64,000 nt of DNA from Butyrivibrio sp. FCS014 (GCF_000526935.1 NZ_JAHA01000019.1:1206023-1270022), one strand, 5' to 3'. Positions 42,701 through 50,925 are shown, numbered from the stretch's first letter. A program made the numbers and translations. The notes: a model not told the origin generated them from the letters alone.

Positions 42701-43870
42701 AGTGTTGGCTGTTGCGATACCTGATACGTGTGTACCGTGGTCACCTTCCTCGTCATTTGCATGTGTTATATCAAGATCCTTGTCTACATAGTTGAATGCG
42801 AAGGGGATCTTCTCACTAAGATAGAGATCGGAAGCTGAAATGCCACCGTTTCTCTGGGTTGCATTGAGGTTTGGAAGAACTGCTGCGATCTCGCTCTCAT
42901 CAAGGAGGCTGTAATCTGCAACGCTCTTGCCGGCCTTTTCTGCCGTCACCTGAAGGTGAGCATCAAAAGCTCCTCCATCAAAAGAGGGATGATCTGCATC
43001 GATACCTGTATCGATGACAGCAATTCTTGTGCCTGCACCTGTGTAACCTGTTGTCCAGGCGTCATAGCTTCCAACCATATCGCCGGCTGTAATGGTGTTG
43101 ATCTCTGCATCTGTAGCCTGAGGCTCATACTTCTGAGCTACATATACAGCTTCAACGCCCTCTACCTCTGCGATGCTCTCTATATCCTTAAATGCAACAT
43201 CTGCAGATACCGCATTTGTGAGGATTGAGAGATTATAATTTACGTCAAGCTCTGCTCCGTCAAGAGCCTGAGCTTCAATCTTTTCTACCTGAACCTCCTG
43301 CTCGGCTATGATGTTGTCAGACATGGTCATGGCTGCATCATTCTCTGCAAGGGTCTCTGTGTCAAAGCCTGCATCCAGAACGCTGTCACCTTCCATAACG
43401 ATGATGACACGGGTCTGCTCATCGGGATCCGGGGTTGCAACCGAGAAATCTGTTGCCTCTCCTTCGATCAGGTCTTTGCCTTCTGAAAGCTCAAGGCCTT
43501 CCTCAGTGGGATCAACCTTCTCAAAAACAAGCTCTCCCTCTTCACCTTCCTCTGACACAGCAGCCTCTTTGGCAGCTTCATCAGCTTTTTCCTCTGCCTC
43601 TTTTTCTGCAGCATCCTCTGCTGCGCCGGCTTCCTCTGATGCCTCCTTGGTCTCTTCCTCAGCAGCCTTTTCAGGCTCTTTTTCCTCGGAAGATGCCTCT
43701 TCGCCTGCTGCCTCGCCGGCTTCCTTAGTCTCCCCGGCCTCTTTAGCTTCTGCTGTCTCTGCAGTCAGAGCTTCCGGTGCCGTTGCCGAAGCTGTGATGG
43801 CGGGTGAAAATGCCATAGCCGCACTAAGGATCACAGCCAGTGCCTTTTTAGGGCACACTCTTCTTTTCAT
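39707..43870 (-). CDS. Large secreted subtilisin-like (S8) serine protease with PA domain and internal dockerin-like module
   Basis: 1,387 residues from the ATG at 43870 (GGAGGA upstream, signal peptide ending ITASA). A Glu/Ala-rich stretch (about 35-130) and an I9-like propeptide (about 155-265) come first. The S8 triad is Asp near 287 (IAVIDTGIDADHPSF), His near 380 (GDHGTHVSGI) and Ser near 735 (NMSGTSMSAPS), with a PA insert between His and Ser (KIVFVQRG, AKAVVIYNN). Residues about 895-945 hold two calcium loops, DLNYDGRVDKKD and DFNADGIVDTKD, in dockerin spacing. Further beta domains and a strongly acidic Ser/Glu tail follow, with no LPXTG motif. It resembles lactocepin/C5a-peptidase proteins but with the dockerin inside. 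It is coupled to the cohesin-like gene by TAATG. Confidence 0.9.
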   Translation of the reverse strand: MKRRVCPKKALAVILSAAMAFSPAITASATAPEALTAETAEAKEAGETKEAGEAAGEEASSEEKEPEKAAEEETKEASEEAGAAEDAAEKEAEEKADEAAKEAAVSEEGEEGELVFEKVDPTEEGLELSEGKDLIEGEATDFSVATPDPDEQTRVIIVMEGDSVLDAGFDTETLAENDAAMTMSDNIIAEQEVQVEKIEAQALDGAELDVNYNLSILTNAVSADVAFKDIESIAEVEGVEAVYVAQKYEPQATDAEINTITAGDMVGSYDAWTTGYTGAGTRIAVIDTGIDADHPSFDGGAFDAHLQVTAEKAGKSVADYSLLDESEIAAVLPNLNATQRNGGISASDLYLSEKIPFAFNYVDKDLDITHANDEEGDHGTHVSGIATANTYVPSAASETGYARQELGVVGVAPDAQLITMKVFGKGGGAYSDDYMAAIEDALLLKADVVNLSLGSSAAGYSSDAEAYINDIFKKLEGTGTVVSISAGNSGRFGDDTAVGANLSWDVNMDTIGSPGSYYNAFTVASAVNSGFTGNYLATTNGKNIYYTDGNDTLAPKFYTLDVSADGKGTEYPFVFIDGKGAASDYEALVDENGESLVKDKIVFVQRGELTFGEKQMNAEAAGAKAVVIYNNQPGTISMTLQGSTAVIPAVSVTLDEGLGVAETATEQISEKACAGTLTVVATPATNFEAADGYTMSDFSSVGVPETLDLKPEITAPGGNIYSTRDGGTYGNMSGTSMSAPSIAGQTALVEQYIKENDLAAKTGLSVRTLAQSLIMSTATPLTTGNDASAPEYSPRSQGAGLANVHEAVTSPAYVLVGDKAGNDGKVKVVLGDDPSRNGSYNFSFDVYNLTDEPQYYELDSSVLTEELIQNYFIMCESHKLSPEVTLTADDTALVYDLNYDGRVDKKDRKVLLQVVNGSLDLNLVSQNEDDFDFNADGIVDTKDVYIFGKQLKKKDSVVDLGRRVMQVKDSTKVNVSINLSAADREYLAQFENGMYVDGFIYVNGAVDLSVPFLAFYGSWMDSSMFEDFDFMASRHDPEYDGFTYSGVTATNFLSIYPFGDTSEENEMFYVPNLFAKDAKYIADRNAISSDPKMGTVLGSLYYSLIRNASRSILTITDKNTGEEYFKNINYENYAEFSYNGQIENYWQTQDLFWAGTDAEGNPLEDGTEVLINLQAVPSYYDDVEDPSTLDGKGLYLPSTPIAIDNTAPEITGYVLNEDGTLGIQVQDNRYTAAVLILNAEGQIIDRYAVNQETKGEEATVNIKMPEGTFYIDVVDYALNESVFRFTNNTKKSEDVTEPTDNTEKTDEALADEAEEKPAEETTEDDSDKKVTDEAISNEDASSASSETADAADLTAEEESDEQEEDVEEVPAASSADEETSKELGGNE

Positions 43871-43886
43871 ACACGTTCCTCCAATG

Positions 43887-44141
43887 TTAGTATTTAGTAG
43901 GTCTTGCAGGCATTTCAATCTTGACGCGGCTTACAACGGGCAGCTGTCGTATCCCCTCGACAAACACCCCGCTGATCCTGGCGACAACAGCATTCCCCCT
44001 GTTGTCTATCCTGGATACATCAAGTTTCTCTCCCCCAAGAACCTCACTCTCAACTGCCTTAACACCGTCCTCGATAGCCGTATCTGCGGAAAATACGATG
44101 TATGCGCGCACCGGCGCCTCTCCATAATCAATTATTCTCAT
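43887..44141 (-). CDS. Small protein resembling a free-standing subtilisin propeptide (I9-like)
   Basis: Eighty-four residues from the ATG at 44141, with GGAG eight bases upstream. Its pattern (RAYIVFSADTAIEDG, then NAVVARISGVFVEGIRQLP and VSRVKIEMP) matches the alternation of strands and helices in inhibitor-I9 propeptides and parallels residues 155-265 of the protease encoded 16 bases downstream. Such domains act as folding chaperones and inhibitors of subtilisins. No signal peptide is visible, which is odd for a partner of a secreted enzyme. The assignment is by fold-like pattern and position and is not certain. Confidence 0.6.
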   Translation of the reverse strand: MRIIDYGEAPVRAYIVFSADTAIEDGVKAVESEVLGGEKLDVSRIDNRGNAVVARISGVFVEGIRQLPVVSRVKIEMPARPTKY

Positions 44142-44175
44142 GTTTTCAACTCCGGTTTCTTTTTCGCATCGCGCA

Positions 44176-44207
44176 TTCAACGCATTGTACTTTCAACGCG
44201 TTGTACC
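44176..44207. promoter_or_regulatory. Tandem 16-bp operator-like repeats (TTCAACGC-TTGTAC)
   Basis: TTCAACGCATTGTACT at 44176-44191 and TTCAACGCGTTGTACC at 44192-44207. The second contains the perfect palindrome CAACGCGTTG. They lie between the -10 box and the ribosome site of the protease operon, a typical repressor position. Confidence 0.55.
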
Positions 44208-44245
44208 GCTGTCGCTTTTAAGTGCTAAAGCGCGTGATAAATTTA

Positions 44246-44274
44246 AGTTTAATTTGTGTATATTAGCGTGTCAA
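44246..44274 (-). promoter_or_regulatory. Promoter of the I9-protease-cohesin operon
   Basis: On the minus strand TTGACA (44274-44269, perfect), 17 bases, TAAACT (44251-44246). The 5-prime leader to the ATG at 44141 is about 100 bases and contains the tandem 16-bp repeats. Confidence 0.8.
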
Positions 44275-44320
44275 TAGGATTATGAACAAAATCTAAAATT
44301 TATAAAATAAATATAAAGAA

Positions 44321-44350
44321 GGCGCCGTGTTTCCCCGAAAACACAGCGCC
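44321..44350 (-). terminator. Second hairpin between the DUF975 gene and the protease operon
   Basis: GGCGC-GTGTTT pairs with AAACAC-GCGCC with one mismatch. On the minus strand it is followed by TTCTTTATATTT, so it can act as a back-up terminator. Confidence 0.5.
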
Positions 44351-44385
44351 CTCTCTATTCTCTTTCCTACTTTACAAGACTGTTC

Positions 44386-44440
44386 AAAAAAAGCTTTGGC
44401 GTCACCCCCGTGGAATTCAGGGGCGATGGCCAAAGCTCTT
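44386..44440 (-). terminator. Terminator of the DUF975 gene
   Basis: On the minus strand GAGCTTTGGC pairs with GCCAAAGCTT around a CCCC/GGGG inner stem, then TTTTTTT (44392-44386). It lies 45 bases after the stop. Confidence 0.85.
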
Positions 44441-44484
44441 GATCAAAACCTTATGTTATTGATAACGCTTGTAATTTAATTATA

Positions 44485-45222
44485 TCAGAACTGCTGGGGC
44501 TCTGCGGGCTGAGGTGCCTCTACAGCATAGCCGTTGGCAGCCTTGATGGACTCATAGAGTGCCGCGTCCGCATTCATCTTGTAAGGGTTAACATACAGAA
44601 GGCCCACAATGTTCAGGGTGAAAACTGCTAAAATGTACCACCCGAAGAAGGAAAGGTCATATACAAATGATCTCCACTTGTGGCCCTTCATCATAGTTCT
44701 TGATTTCTTGATGGCGTCTGTTGCACTGATTGTAGGATCATCTGCCAGAATAAAAGGAACAAGCCTGTATGAGAAGCTCAGGATGATTCCCGGGATAAGG
44801 AACAGCAGTGATGCCAGTCCGATGAGCAGGTCCTTAAGGAACAGTGCAAGAACTGTTGTAAGGTAGTTAAATCTGAAAGCGTGTGCTACTTCACCAACCT
44901 CAGCGTTTACATGCTGGTTTACAACGAAGAATCTGTTGCAGCCAACCTGAAGGGGATTGAACAGGAAAAGGTCAACCAGCTTCAGAATGATCATAACGGT
45001 GCTGAGTGCGCCGGCGATAGCCGCCAGATAAAAGACCGCATTGGGGTCCTCCAGGATGTTCTGGAAAGCCTGTGATGCCTCTTCGCTTGAAGAAGTTCTT
45101 CTTGTTGCAACAGCTGTTGAAGTTGCGAACAGTCCTGCGATGAATGCAACAAGCACTGATTTCCAGTAATTCTTTTTGAAATTAATCTTGCCTCGTGTCT
45201 TTACTTCTTTTCGATTCCACAT
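44485..45222 (-). CDS. DUF975 family membrane protein
   Basis: The 245-residue protein starts MWNRKEVKTRGK and NFKKNYWKSVLVAF, the family's typical amphipathic start, and has about six helices with GIILSFSYRLVPFILADDP and AIKKSRTMMKGHKWRSF between them. DUF975 proteins are common in Clostridia and of unknown function, possibly small-molecule or stress-related membrane proteins. GGAG precedes the ATG. The gene is single, with its own terminator, and is divergent from the penicillin-binding protein gene. Confidence 0.9.
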   Translation of the reverse strand: MWNRKEVKTRGKINFKKNYWKSVLVAFIAGLFATSTAVATRRTSSSEEASQAFQNILEDPNAVFYLAAIAGALSTVMIILKLVDLFLFNPLQVGCNRFFVVNQHVNAEVGEVAHAFRFNYLTTVLALFLKDLLIGLASLLFLIPGIILSFSYRLVPFILADDPTISATDAIKKSRTMMKGHKWRSFVYDLSFFGWYILAVFTLNIVGLLYVNPYKMNADAALYESIKAANGYAVEAPQPAEPQQF

Positions 45223-45297
45223 AATCTTTTCTCCTCTCTTAAAACCTCATATAAACAAAAGGATACCACCCTTAATGCACCATTTCAAACGGTAAAT

Positions 45298-45325
45298 TTG
45301 GGATTTATGTGATTTGTGGTATAAT
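45298..45325 (+). promoter_or_regulatory. Promoter of the penicillin-binding protein gene
   Basis: TTGGGA at 45298-45303, 16 bases, TATAAT at 45320-45325 preceded by TGG (extended -10). It lies 37 bases before the ATG at 45362. Confidence 0.75.
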
Positions 45326-45361
45326 ATTAGTTTAGAACATTGTATTAATGTGAGGTATTTT

Positions 45362-48124
45362 ATGAATTACGGAAAAAGAGGTATCAATCAGCAGGCAAGA
45401 GCGCTGAATTCCGGTACCAATAAATGGGGCAAAAAAATAAGCCTCTTTGGATTTTATATTATTCTGGCAATGATCCTTGCAGTGGTCATAATCGGTGCCA
45501 GCGCAGGAATCGGTGTATTCAACGGAATCAGGGATGACGCTCCGGATATCGGCAACATCGACGTTACACCGACAGGTTTTTCAACCTTCGTTTATGACAC
45601 TGACGGCAACCAGATCGCCAAATTGGTTTCAACGGATTCCAACAGAATCCCCGTTACCATGGATATGATCCCCGAGAACCTGGCACACGCCTTTGTTTCC
45701 ATCGAGGATGAGCGTTTCTACGAGCACAACGGTATTGATATCCAGGGTATCATCCGTGCCGGCGTTGTGGGCATTACCTCCGGACATTTCTCCGAGGGTG
45801 CAAGTACTATCACACAGCAGCTCTTAAAGAACAATGTCTTTTCCGGATGGACCAACGAGACCTTTATAGAGTCTGTAAAGCGTAAGATCCAGGAGCAGTA
45901 CCTGGCTGTACAGCTTGAAAAGACCATGTCCAAGGATGAGATCCTTCTTAATTATATGAACACCATCAACCTTGGTCAGAACACACTGGGCGTGCAGGCT
46001 GCTTCTCTTCGTTACTTTAACAAGTCAGTAAGCGAGCTTACCCTTTCCGAGTGCGCATGTATAGCGGCCATCACTCAGAACCCCAGTAAGTTTAACCCCA
46101 TATCCCACCCGGATGATAATGCCGAGAGACGTAAAAAAGTCCTTGGCAACATGTTAAAACACGAGTACATCAATCAGATCCAGTACGACAAAGCCATGGC
46201 TGATGATGTTTACTCAAGGATCCAGACGGTAAACCAGGAATCCGGCGGGGATTCCACCATCAACTCCTACTTCGTTGATGCCCTTACCAATGACGTTCTG
46301 GATGACCTTATCGATGCAGGATACAACGAGACACAGGCCTACACACTGCTTTACAGCGGCGGCCTTAAGATATATTCAACCCAGAACCCCAAGATCCAGC
46401 AGATCTGCGATTCCGTTTTCCAGGATGAGAGCAACTATCCGGAGGGGACGAAGTATCTTTTGACCTATGAACTGTCTGTTCAGGATGCTGCCGGAAACGT
46501 AAGCAACTACAGCAGTGAGATGTACCAGGCTTATTTCAAGGAACAGAAGAGCTCCTTCAACATGCTTTATGATTCCCACGAGTCTGCAGAGGCAGGCATC
46601 GAGGAGTACAAGTCGGTTGTAATGAAGGAGGGCGATTCGGTTCTTGCAGAGAAGATCAACCTCATCCCTCAGCCTCAGGTTTCCATCACCGTTGAGGAGC
46701 AGAGCACGGGCTATGTGGTAGCCATGGTAGGCGGACGAGGTGAGAAGACAGCCAGCAGAACCTTAAACAGGGCAACGGACTCCTACCGTCAGCCGGGATC
46801 GACCTTCAAGGTGCTCTCCACCTATGCTCCCGGAATTGACAGCGCGGGACTTACACTTGCTACGGTTTTCAACGATGCGCCTTTTGCCTACGCTGACGGA
46901 ACTCTGGTAAGAAACTGGTGGGGAAGCCAGTACCGCGGTCTTAATACCGTAAGGTCAGCCATCAGGGATTCCATGAACGTCATCGCCGTTGAGGCCCTGA
47001 CACTGATCACTCCTCAGCTTGGATTTGATTACCTTAAGAACTTCGGATTTACCACCCTGGCCGAGAATGTTACCATCAACGGCAAGGTTTACTCAGACAT
47101 ACAGCAGTCCACCGCTCTTGGCGGACTTACCTACGGTGTTAAGAATATCGAGCTGAATGCAGCTTATGCGGCCATCGGAAATGGCGGCGTTTACGCAGAG
47201 CCAAAGCTTTACACCAAGGTTGTGGACCACGACGGAAACATTGTCCTTGATAACACTCAGGTAAGCTCCAAGAGGATCATCAAGGAGACCACTGCTTTCC
47301 TTCTTACCAGCGCAATGCAGGACGTTGTTACCAGCGGTACCGGCGGATCCGTAAACTTCGGAACCACAGCCATCGCAGGTAAGACAGGAACCACTTCAGA
47401 CTACAACGACGTTTGGTTTGCGGGCTACACCAACTACTACACCGCAACCACCTGGGCCGGCTACGACAACAACGCCAAGATGACCGTTACGGCAGAGAAG
47501 AACCTGGCCAAGACCATGTGGAGAAAGGTAATGGAACAGGTACATGCAGACCTGCCTTACTCCTCCTTCACGGTACCGAGCGGCATCACTTCCGCAACAG
47601 TCTGCTCCAGATCCGGCAAACAGCCGATCGCAGGCCTTTGCGACGGCACACTTATCAGCGAGTACTTTGAGGAAGGAACTGTTCCCACAGAGAGCTGCGA
47701 TGTCCACTATCAGGGCACAATGTGCGCAATGGATGGACTTCCCGCTTCGGAGTTCTGTCCCTTCAAGACAGCAGGTGTATTTGAGCTTTCACCGCCTGTT
47801 CCTCCGGCACTCCAGTCGGGCTTTGTAAACTATGTTCAAACCAACTCAGCTTATACAACTACCACAGATGAGAACGGTAACACCGTAACGGTGCTTAACC
47901 AGTGTCACCACACTCCCGAGTTCATGGCTCAGGAAGGCATTGAGGGCATCATAAACGGCGAACGCGGAGCTTTAGAGGCCGCAGCAGCTGCTGCAGCCGC
48001 CGCTGCCGGAATCGATCCCAACGCACCTGCTCCGGCTCCCGAGCAGCCCGCAGTTCCCACACCGGGCGAGATCGTAGATTCTATCATTGACGCGGTTACC
48101 GACGAGATATCGGCAGGAAACTAA
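45362..48124 (+). CDS. Class A penicillin-binding protein (PBP1A-type transglycosylase/transpeptidase)
   Basis: 920 residues from the ATG at 45362, which has GAGG upstream; an earlier in-frame TTG at 45314 overlaps the -10 box and is rejected. There is one N-terminal membrane helix (about 25-50). The GT51 domain has SIEDERFYEHNGID with the catalytic Glu and EGASTITQQLLKN. The transpeptidase domain has the SxxK motif RQPGSTFKVLS, SxN in RDSMNVIA, and AGKTGTTSDYNDVWFAGY. The C-terminus is low complexity, with a run of nine Ala and Ala-Pro repeats. It polymerises and cross-links peptidoglycan at the outer membrane face. The gene is single and ends at a strong terminator. Confidence 0.95.
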   Translation: MNYGKRGINQQARALNSGTNKWGKKISLFGFYIILAMILAVVIIGASAGIGVFNGIRDDAPDIGNIDVTPTGFSTFVYDTDGNQIAKLVSTDSNRIPVTMDMIPENLAHAFVSIEDERFYEHNGIDIQGIIRAGVVGITSGHFSEGASTITQQLLKNNVFSGWTNETFIESVKRKIQEQYLAVQLEKTMSKDEILLNYMNTINLGQNTLGVQAASLRYFNKSVSELTLSECACIAAITQNPSKFNPISHPDDNAERRKKVLGNMLKHEYINQIQYDKAMADDVYSRIQTVNQESGGDSTINSYFVDALTNDVLDDLIDAGYNETQAYTLLYSGGLKIYSTQNPKIQQICDSVFQDESNYPEGTKYLLTYELSVQDAAGNVSNYSSEMYQAYFKEQKSSFNMLYDSHESAEAGIEEYKSVVMKEGDSVLAEKINLIPQPQVSITVEEQSTGYVVAMVGGRGEKTASRTLNRATDSYRQPGSTFKVLSTYAPGIDSAGLTLATVFNDAPFAYADGTLVRNWWGSQYRGLNTVRSAIRDSMNVIAVEALTLITPQLGFDYLKNFGFTTLAENVTINGKVYSDIQQSTALGGLTYGVKNIELNAAYAAIGNGGVYAEPKLYTKVVDHDGNIVLDNTQVSSKRIIKETTAFLLTSAMQDVVTSGTGGSVNFGTTAIAGKTGTTSDYNDVWFAGYTNYYTATTWAGYDNNAKMTVTAEKNLAKTMWRKVMEQVHADLPYSSFTVPSGITSATVCSRSGKQPIAGLCDGTLISEYFEEGTVPTESCDVHYQGTMCAMDGLPASEFCPFKTAGVFELSPPVPPALQSGFVNYVQTNSAYTTTTDENGNTVTVLNQCHHTPEFMAQEGIEGIINGERGALEAAAAAAAAAAGIDPNAPAPAPEQPAVPTPGEIVDSIIDAVTDEISAGN

Positions 48125-48202
48125 AGTTCAAGCTATAGCCAAGGGACTTTAACCCGGAAATACCTGTGCTTGCCTGCGGTGTGATTTTCTAAAACTCAAA
48201 AA

Positions 48203-48258
48203 GCAGCAAATGCCTCATTTCGACGTTGCTCAAAGCAATCGGCATTTGCTGCTTTTTT
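48203..48258. terminator. Bidirectional terminator between the PBP and MATE genes
   Basis: A 12-bp stem GCAGCAAATGCC (48203-48214) with GGCATTTGCTGC (48241-48252) is followed by TTTTTT on the plus strand. On the minus strand the other side gives TTTTT, serving the convergent MATE gene. Confidence 0.9.
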
Positions 48259-48331
48259 ATTTTGAAAATCATCATCCTCGTCCGAGAACTGCGCATTTCC
48301 GGATTATAGTATCATGGAATTATCATGAACT

Positions 48332-49711
48332 TCAGCGAATCTTTTTCTTCTTTGTGTAGTACATGTAGTAGATAAAGAATAATAATGATGTGGTGATCCA
48401 GGTAATGGGGTAACTCCACTCTACGGTCTGAACCGTGCGAACTATGGGGAAAGCTACCAGCACCCATCCCACTCTCAGGATACATACACCGCTCAGGGTA
48501 ATTATCATGGGAATCAGCGCATCTCCCATGCCGCGAAGGGTGCAGGAGAAAATCTCAATTCCGATGTAGGTGACGTAGAAAGGCGCCAGGAAGCGTATCA
48601 TCTGATCGCCTATCTCAATAACCGCGTCAGTATTTACGAATATGCCAAGGAGCAGTGATCTTCCAAGTATTATGAGGATTGACATGGGTATCGTTATGAT
48701 AAGTGCAATGGCAAAGGCCTCGCGCACGCACTTGCGCACCCTGTCCATCTTACCGGCGCCGAAGTTCTGGCCCACAAAGGTCATGGCGGAAGTGCCAAGA
48801 GAGTTCATGGTCATCCAGAATACCACGTCAATCTTGCCGTAAGCTGCCCAGGCAGCCGCTGTATCTTTTCCGAACTCATTTATTGAGGACTGGATCAAAA
48901 TGTTGGAGAAGGTGTACATGGTGGACTGAAAAGCTGCAGGAAGGCCGATGCTGATGATCCTTGAGAGCATCCCTCTGTCCAGCCTTATCTTCCTGATATC
49001 AAGCCTGTAGGAGTCCGTGCTGCGCATCAGAATGCCGCACACGATAACAGCGCTAAGGAGCTGACACAGGACAGTAGCCACAGCCACGCCCGTAACGCCT
49101 GATACGTCGCCTCTTTTGCCCATTCCAAGCGCAATAACAAAGAGTACATCAAGGAAAATATTTACAAAGCAGCTGATGATCAGCACTATCAGCGGCCTTC
49201 TGGAGTCGCCTATGGCCCTCAAAATGCCGGCGCCCATGTTGTAGACAAGGTTCGGGATCATACCCAGGAAAAAGATCCTGAGATACAGAGTTGACGCTTC
49301 CACTGTCTCCGGAGGAGTCTTCATAGCTTTGATGATCCAGGAGGCGGAGCCAAAGCCAATCACGGTGATGATGGCGCCTCCGATAATGGCCACAGCAATG
49401 GCCGTATGTACAGCCTTGGAAACCTCTTCTTTGCGGCCTGCGCCAAAGAACTGGGAGATAACCACGGTTGCGCCAGTAGAAAGTCCCATGAAAAATCCCA
49501 CGAAAAGATTCACCACAGTTGCCGAGGAACCGCCAACCGCCGCCAGAGCATCGCTGCTGACAGCACGGCCAACGATAACCGCATCCACGGTATTATAGAG
49601 TTGCTGAAAAAAAGCTCCCAGAAGAAGCGCAAAGAAATAAGTGAGCATGCTCTTCCATATGGAGCCCTCGGTTATGCTTATCTGTTTTTTAGTAGCCTTT
49701 TGTTTGTTCAT
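48332..49711 (-). CDS. MATE family efflux transporter
   Basis: The 459-residue protein has twelve hydrophobic helices in two halves. The first half begins SMLTYFFALLLGAFFQQLYNTVDAVIVGR and VGFFMGLSTGATVVISQFFGAG, characteristic MATE sequences; the second half has the matching AFQSTMYTFSNILIQ and FVGQNFGAGK. MATE carriers export drugs or metabolites using Na+ or H+ gradients. AGGAG lies 13 bases before the ATG. It is convergent with the PBP gene. Confidence 0.93.
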   Translation of the reverse strand: MNKQKATKKQISITEGSIWKSMLTYFFALLLGAFFQQLYNTVDAVIVGRAVSSDALAAVGGSSATVVNLFVGFFMGLSTGATVVISQFFGAGRKEEVSKAVHTAIAVAIIGGAIITVIGFGSASWIIKAMKTPPETVEASTLYLRIFFLGMIPNLVYNMGAGILRAIGDSRRPLIVLIISCFVNIFLDVLFVIALGMGKRGDVSGVTGVAVATVLCQLLSAVIVCGILMRSTDSYRLDIRKIRLDRGMLSRIISIGLPAAFQSTMYTFSNILIQSSINEFGKDTAAAWAAYGKIDVVFWMTMNSLGTSAMTFVGQNFGAGKMDRVRKCVREAFAIALIITIPMSILIILGRSLLLGIFVNTDAVIEIGDQMIRFLAPFYVTYIGIEIFSCTLRGMGDALIPMIITLSGVCILRVGWVLVAFPIVRTVQTVEWSYPITWITTSLLFFIYYMYYTKKKKIR

Positions 49712-49751
49712 ACTTATGTTTGCTTTTCTCCTACTACTATATTAGCACATG

Positions 49752-49782
49752 AAAAGGGTCTGTCACATTCTATGACAGACCC
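49752..49782 (-). terminator. Terminator of the tRNA-Leu gene
   Basis: A perfect 10-bp stem (GGGTCTGTCA, 49756-49765, with 49773-49782) is followed on the minus strand by TTTTC. Confidence 0.85.
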
Positions 49783-49792
49783 CAATAAATAG

Positions 49793-49872
<80 letters not shown>

Positions 49873-49921
49873 CTATACGCCACCTCTTCAGAGCACATTA
49901 TCCGAAGAGATAACAAATTAG

Positions 49922-49950
49922 ATTATACTCACTTTAGTGCAAGGTCGCAA
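49922..49950 (-). promoter_or_regulatory. Promoter of tRNA-Leu
   Basis: On the minus strand TTGCGA (49950-49945), 17 bases, TATAAT (49927-49922), about 50 bases before the tRNA. Confidence 0.7.
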
Positions 49951-49969
49951 GAGTTTTCAATCCTTCGCA

Positions 49970-50039
49970 GATCGCGTATTTGGATATGCGCTGCGGGCTT
50001 ACAAGATCGCGTATTTGGATATGTGCTGCGGACTTACAA
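49970..50039. repeat. Two tandem 35-bp repeats
   Basis: 49970-50004 and 50005-50039 begin GATCGCGTATTTGGATATG and differ at two positions. They are in the gap 49873-50371, which otherwise holds only a CCGACGCA/TGCGTCGG inverted repeat (about 50068-50101), two copies of GCCCAATTCACAT near 50248 and 50282, and the tRNA-array terminator. Confidence 0.85.
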
Positions 50040-50325
50040 GATTTCGATGATTTCAGCAAGGCGTTTCCGACGCATTTGTATGAAATGGAGCTTTGCGTCG
50101 GTAGTATTTGCGAAATAATGTACAGAATTCGTAGAATGCAAACGCTATTCTGATAACCAGGTGCTCAAACAGGCCATTTATCGATATAACGTCAATTTTT
50201 GCAGCTATTTTACCGACTCAATTAGCTTTTAGAATGCTTTGCGTCGGAGCAGGCCCAATTCACATGCCCCTCGGCCCACAGCGCCCAATTCACATATCAT
50301 AGAAACACTTTTGTAAATAGGGCAT

Positions 50326-50361
50326 AAAAAAATCCTTATAACCGAAATGGTTATAAGGATT
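50326..50361 (-). terminator. Terminator of the six-tRNA array
   Basis: A perfect 13-bp stem (AATCCTTATAACC, 50331-50343, with 50349-50361) and a 5-nt loop are followed on the minus strand by TTTTTTT. Confidence 0.92.
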
Positions 50362-50371
50362 TCATTTCTAA

Positions 50372-50444
50372 TGAGACACGGGGGATTCGAACCCCCGACA
50401 ACTTGATTAAAAGTCAAGTGCTCTACCACCTGAGCTAGTATCCC
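50372..50444 (-). tRNA. tRNA-Lys (anticodon TTT)
   Basis: Acceptor GGGATAC with GTGTCTC (G-U pairs), anticodon stem CTTGA/TCAAG around CTTTTAA, T-loop TTCGAAT. Last of the array. Confidence 0.94.
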
Positions 50445-50484
50445 ATATGCAAAACACAAATGCGGTTCATAGTGCTCCCGCGAA

Positions 50485-50556
50485 CTGGGCCAGCCGGATT
50501 CGAACCGTCGTATGCAGCAGTCAAAGTGCTGTGCCTTACCGCTTGGCGATGGCCCA
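50485..50556 (-). tRNA. tRNA-Gln (anticodon TTG)
   Basis: Starts TGGGCCATCGCCAAGCGG, anticodon stem CAGCA/TGCTG around CTTTGAC, T-loop TTCGAAT. Confidence 0.94.
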
Positions 50557-50585
50557 TTATTACAGCAACAATTCTGCTCATTGCG

Positions 50586-50659
50586 GGTGGCTAGAGGGAC
50601 TCGAACCCTCGGTCTCCAGAACCACAATCTGGCGCGTTAACCAACTACGCTATAGCCAC
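50586..50659 (-). tRNA. tRNA-His (anticodon GTG)
   Basis: Acceptor GTGGCTA with TAGCCAC, anticodon loop TTGTGGT, T-loop TTCGAGT. A G at position -1 (50660) can pair with C73, as expected for tRNA-His. Confidence 0.94.
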
Positions 50660-50686
50660 CATTAAAACAAAAAAGGTAAAAAAGAA

Positions 50687-50760
<74 letters not shown>

Positions 50761-50836
50761 ATTTACATTGAGCTCTGATCCTCTTCGGGATGCTCCACCA
50801 GGCTTGAAAGAACTTCGCCAGGTGATTCGCTCAAAG

Positions 50837-50907
50837 AGCGGGTGATGGGAATCGAACCCACGTGTCCAGCTTGGAAGGCTGGTGTTCTACCATTGAACTA
50901 CACCCGC
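50837..50907 (-). tRNA. tRNA-Gly (anticodon TCC)
   Basis: Acceptor GCGGGTG with CACCCGC on the plus strand, anticodon stem CCAGC/GCTGG around CTTCCAA, T-loop TTCGATT. Confidence 0.94.
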
Positions 50908-50925
50908 ATGTATTTAATTAAAGCG

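Noticed and set aside
39707..43870. LPXTG or S-layer anchoring of the protease
   Set aside because: The C-terminus is an acidic Ser/Glu tail with no sorting motif, SLH domain or membrane helix.
50040..50330. Possible gene or RNA in the gap between tRNA-Leu and the tRNA array
   Set aside because: Only short direct and inverted repeats are seen; no credible start with ribosome site and no recognisable RNA fold.
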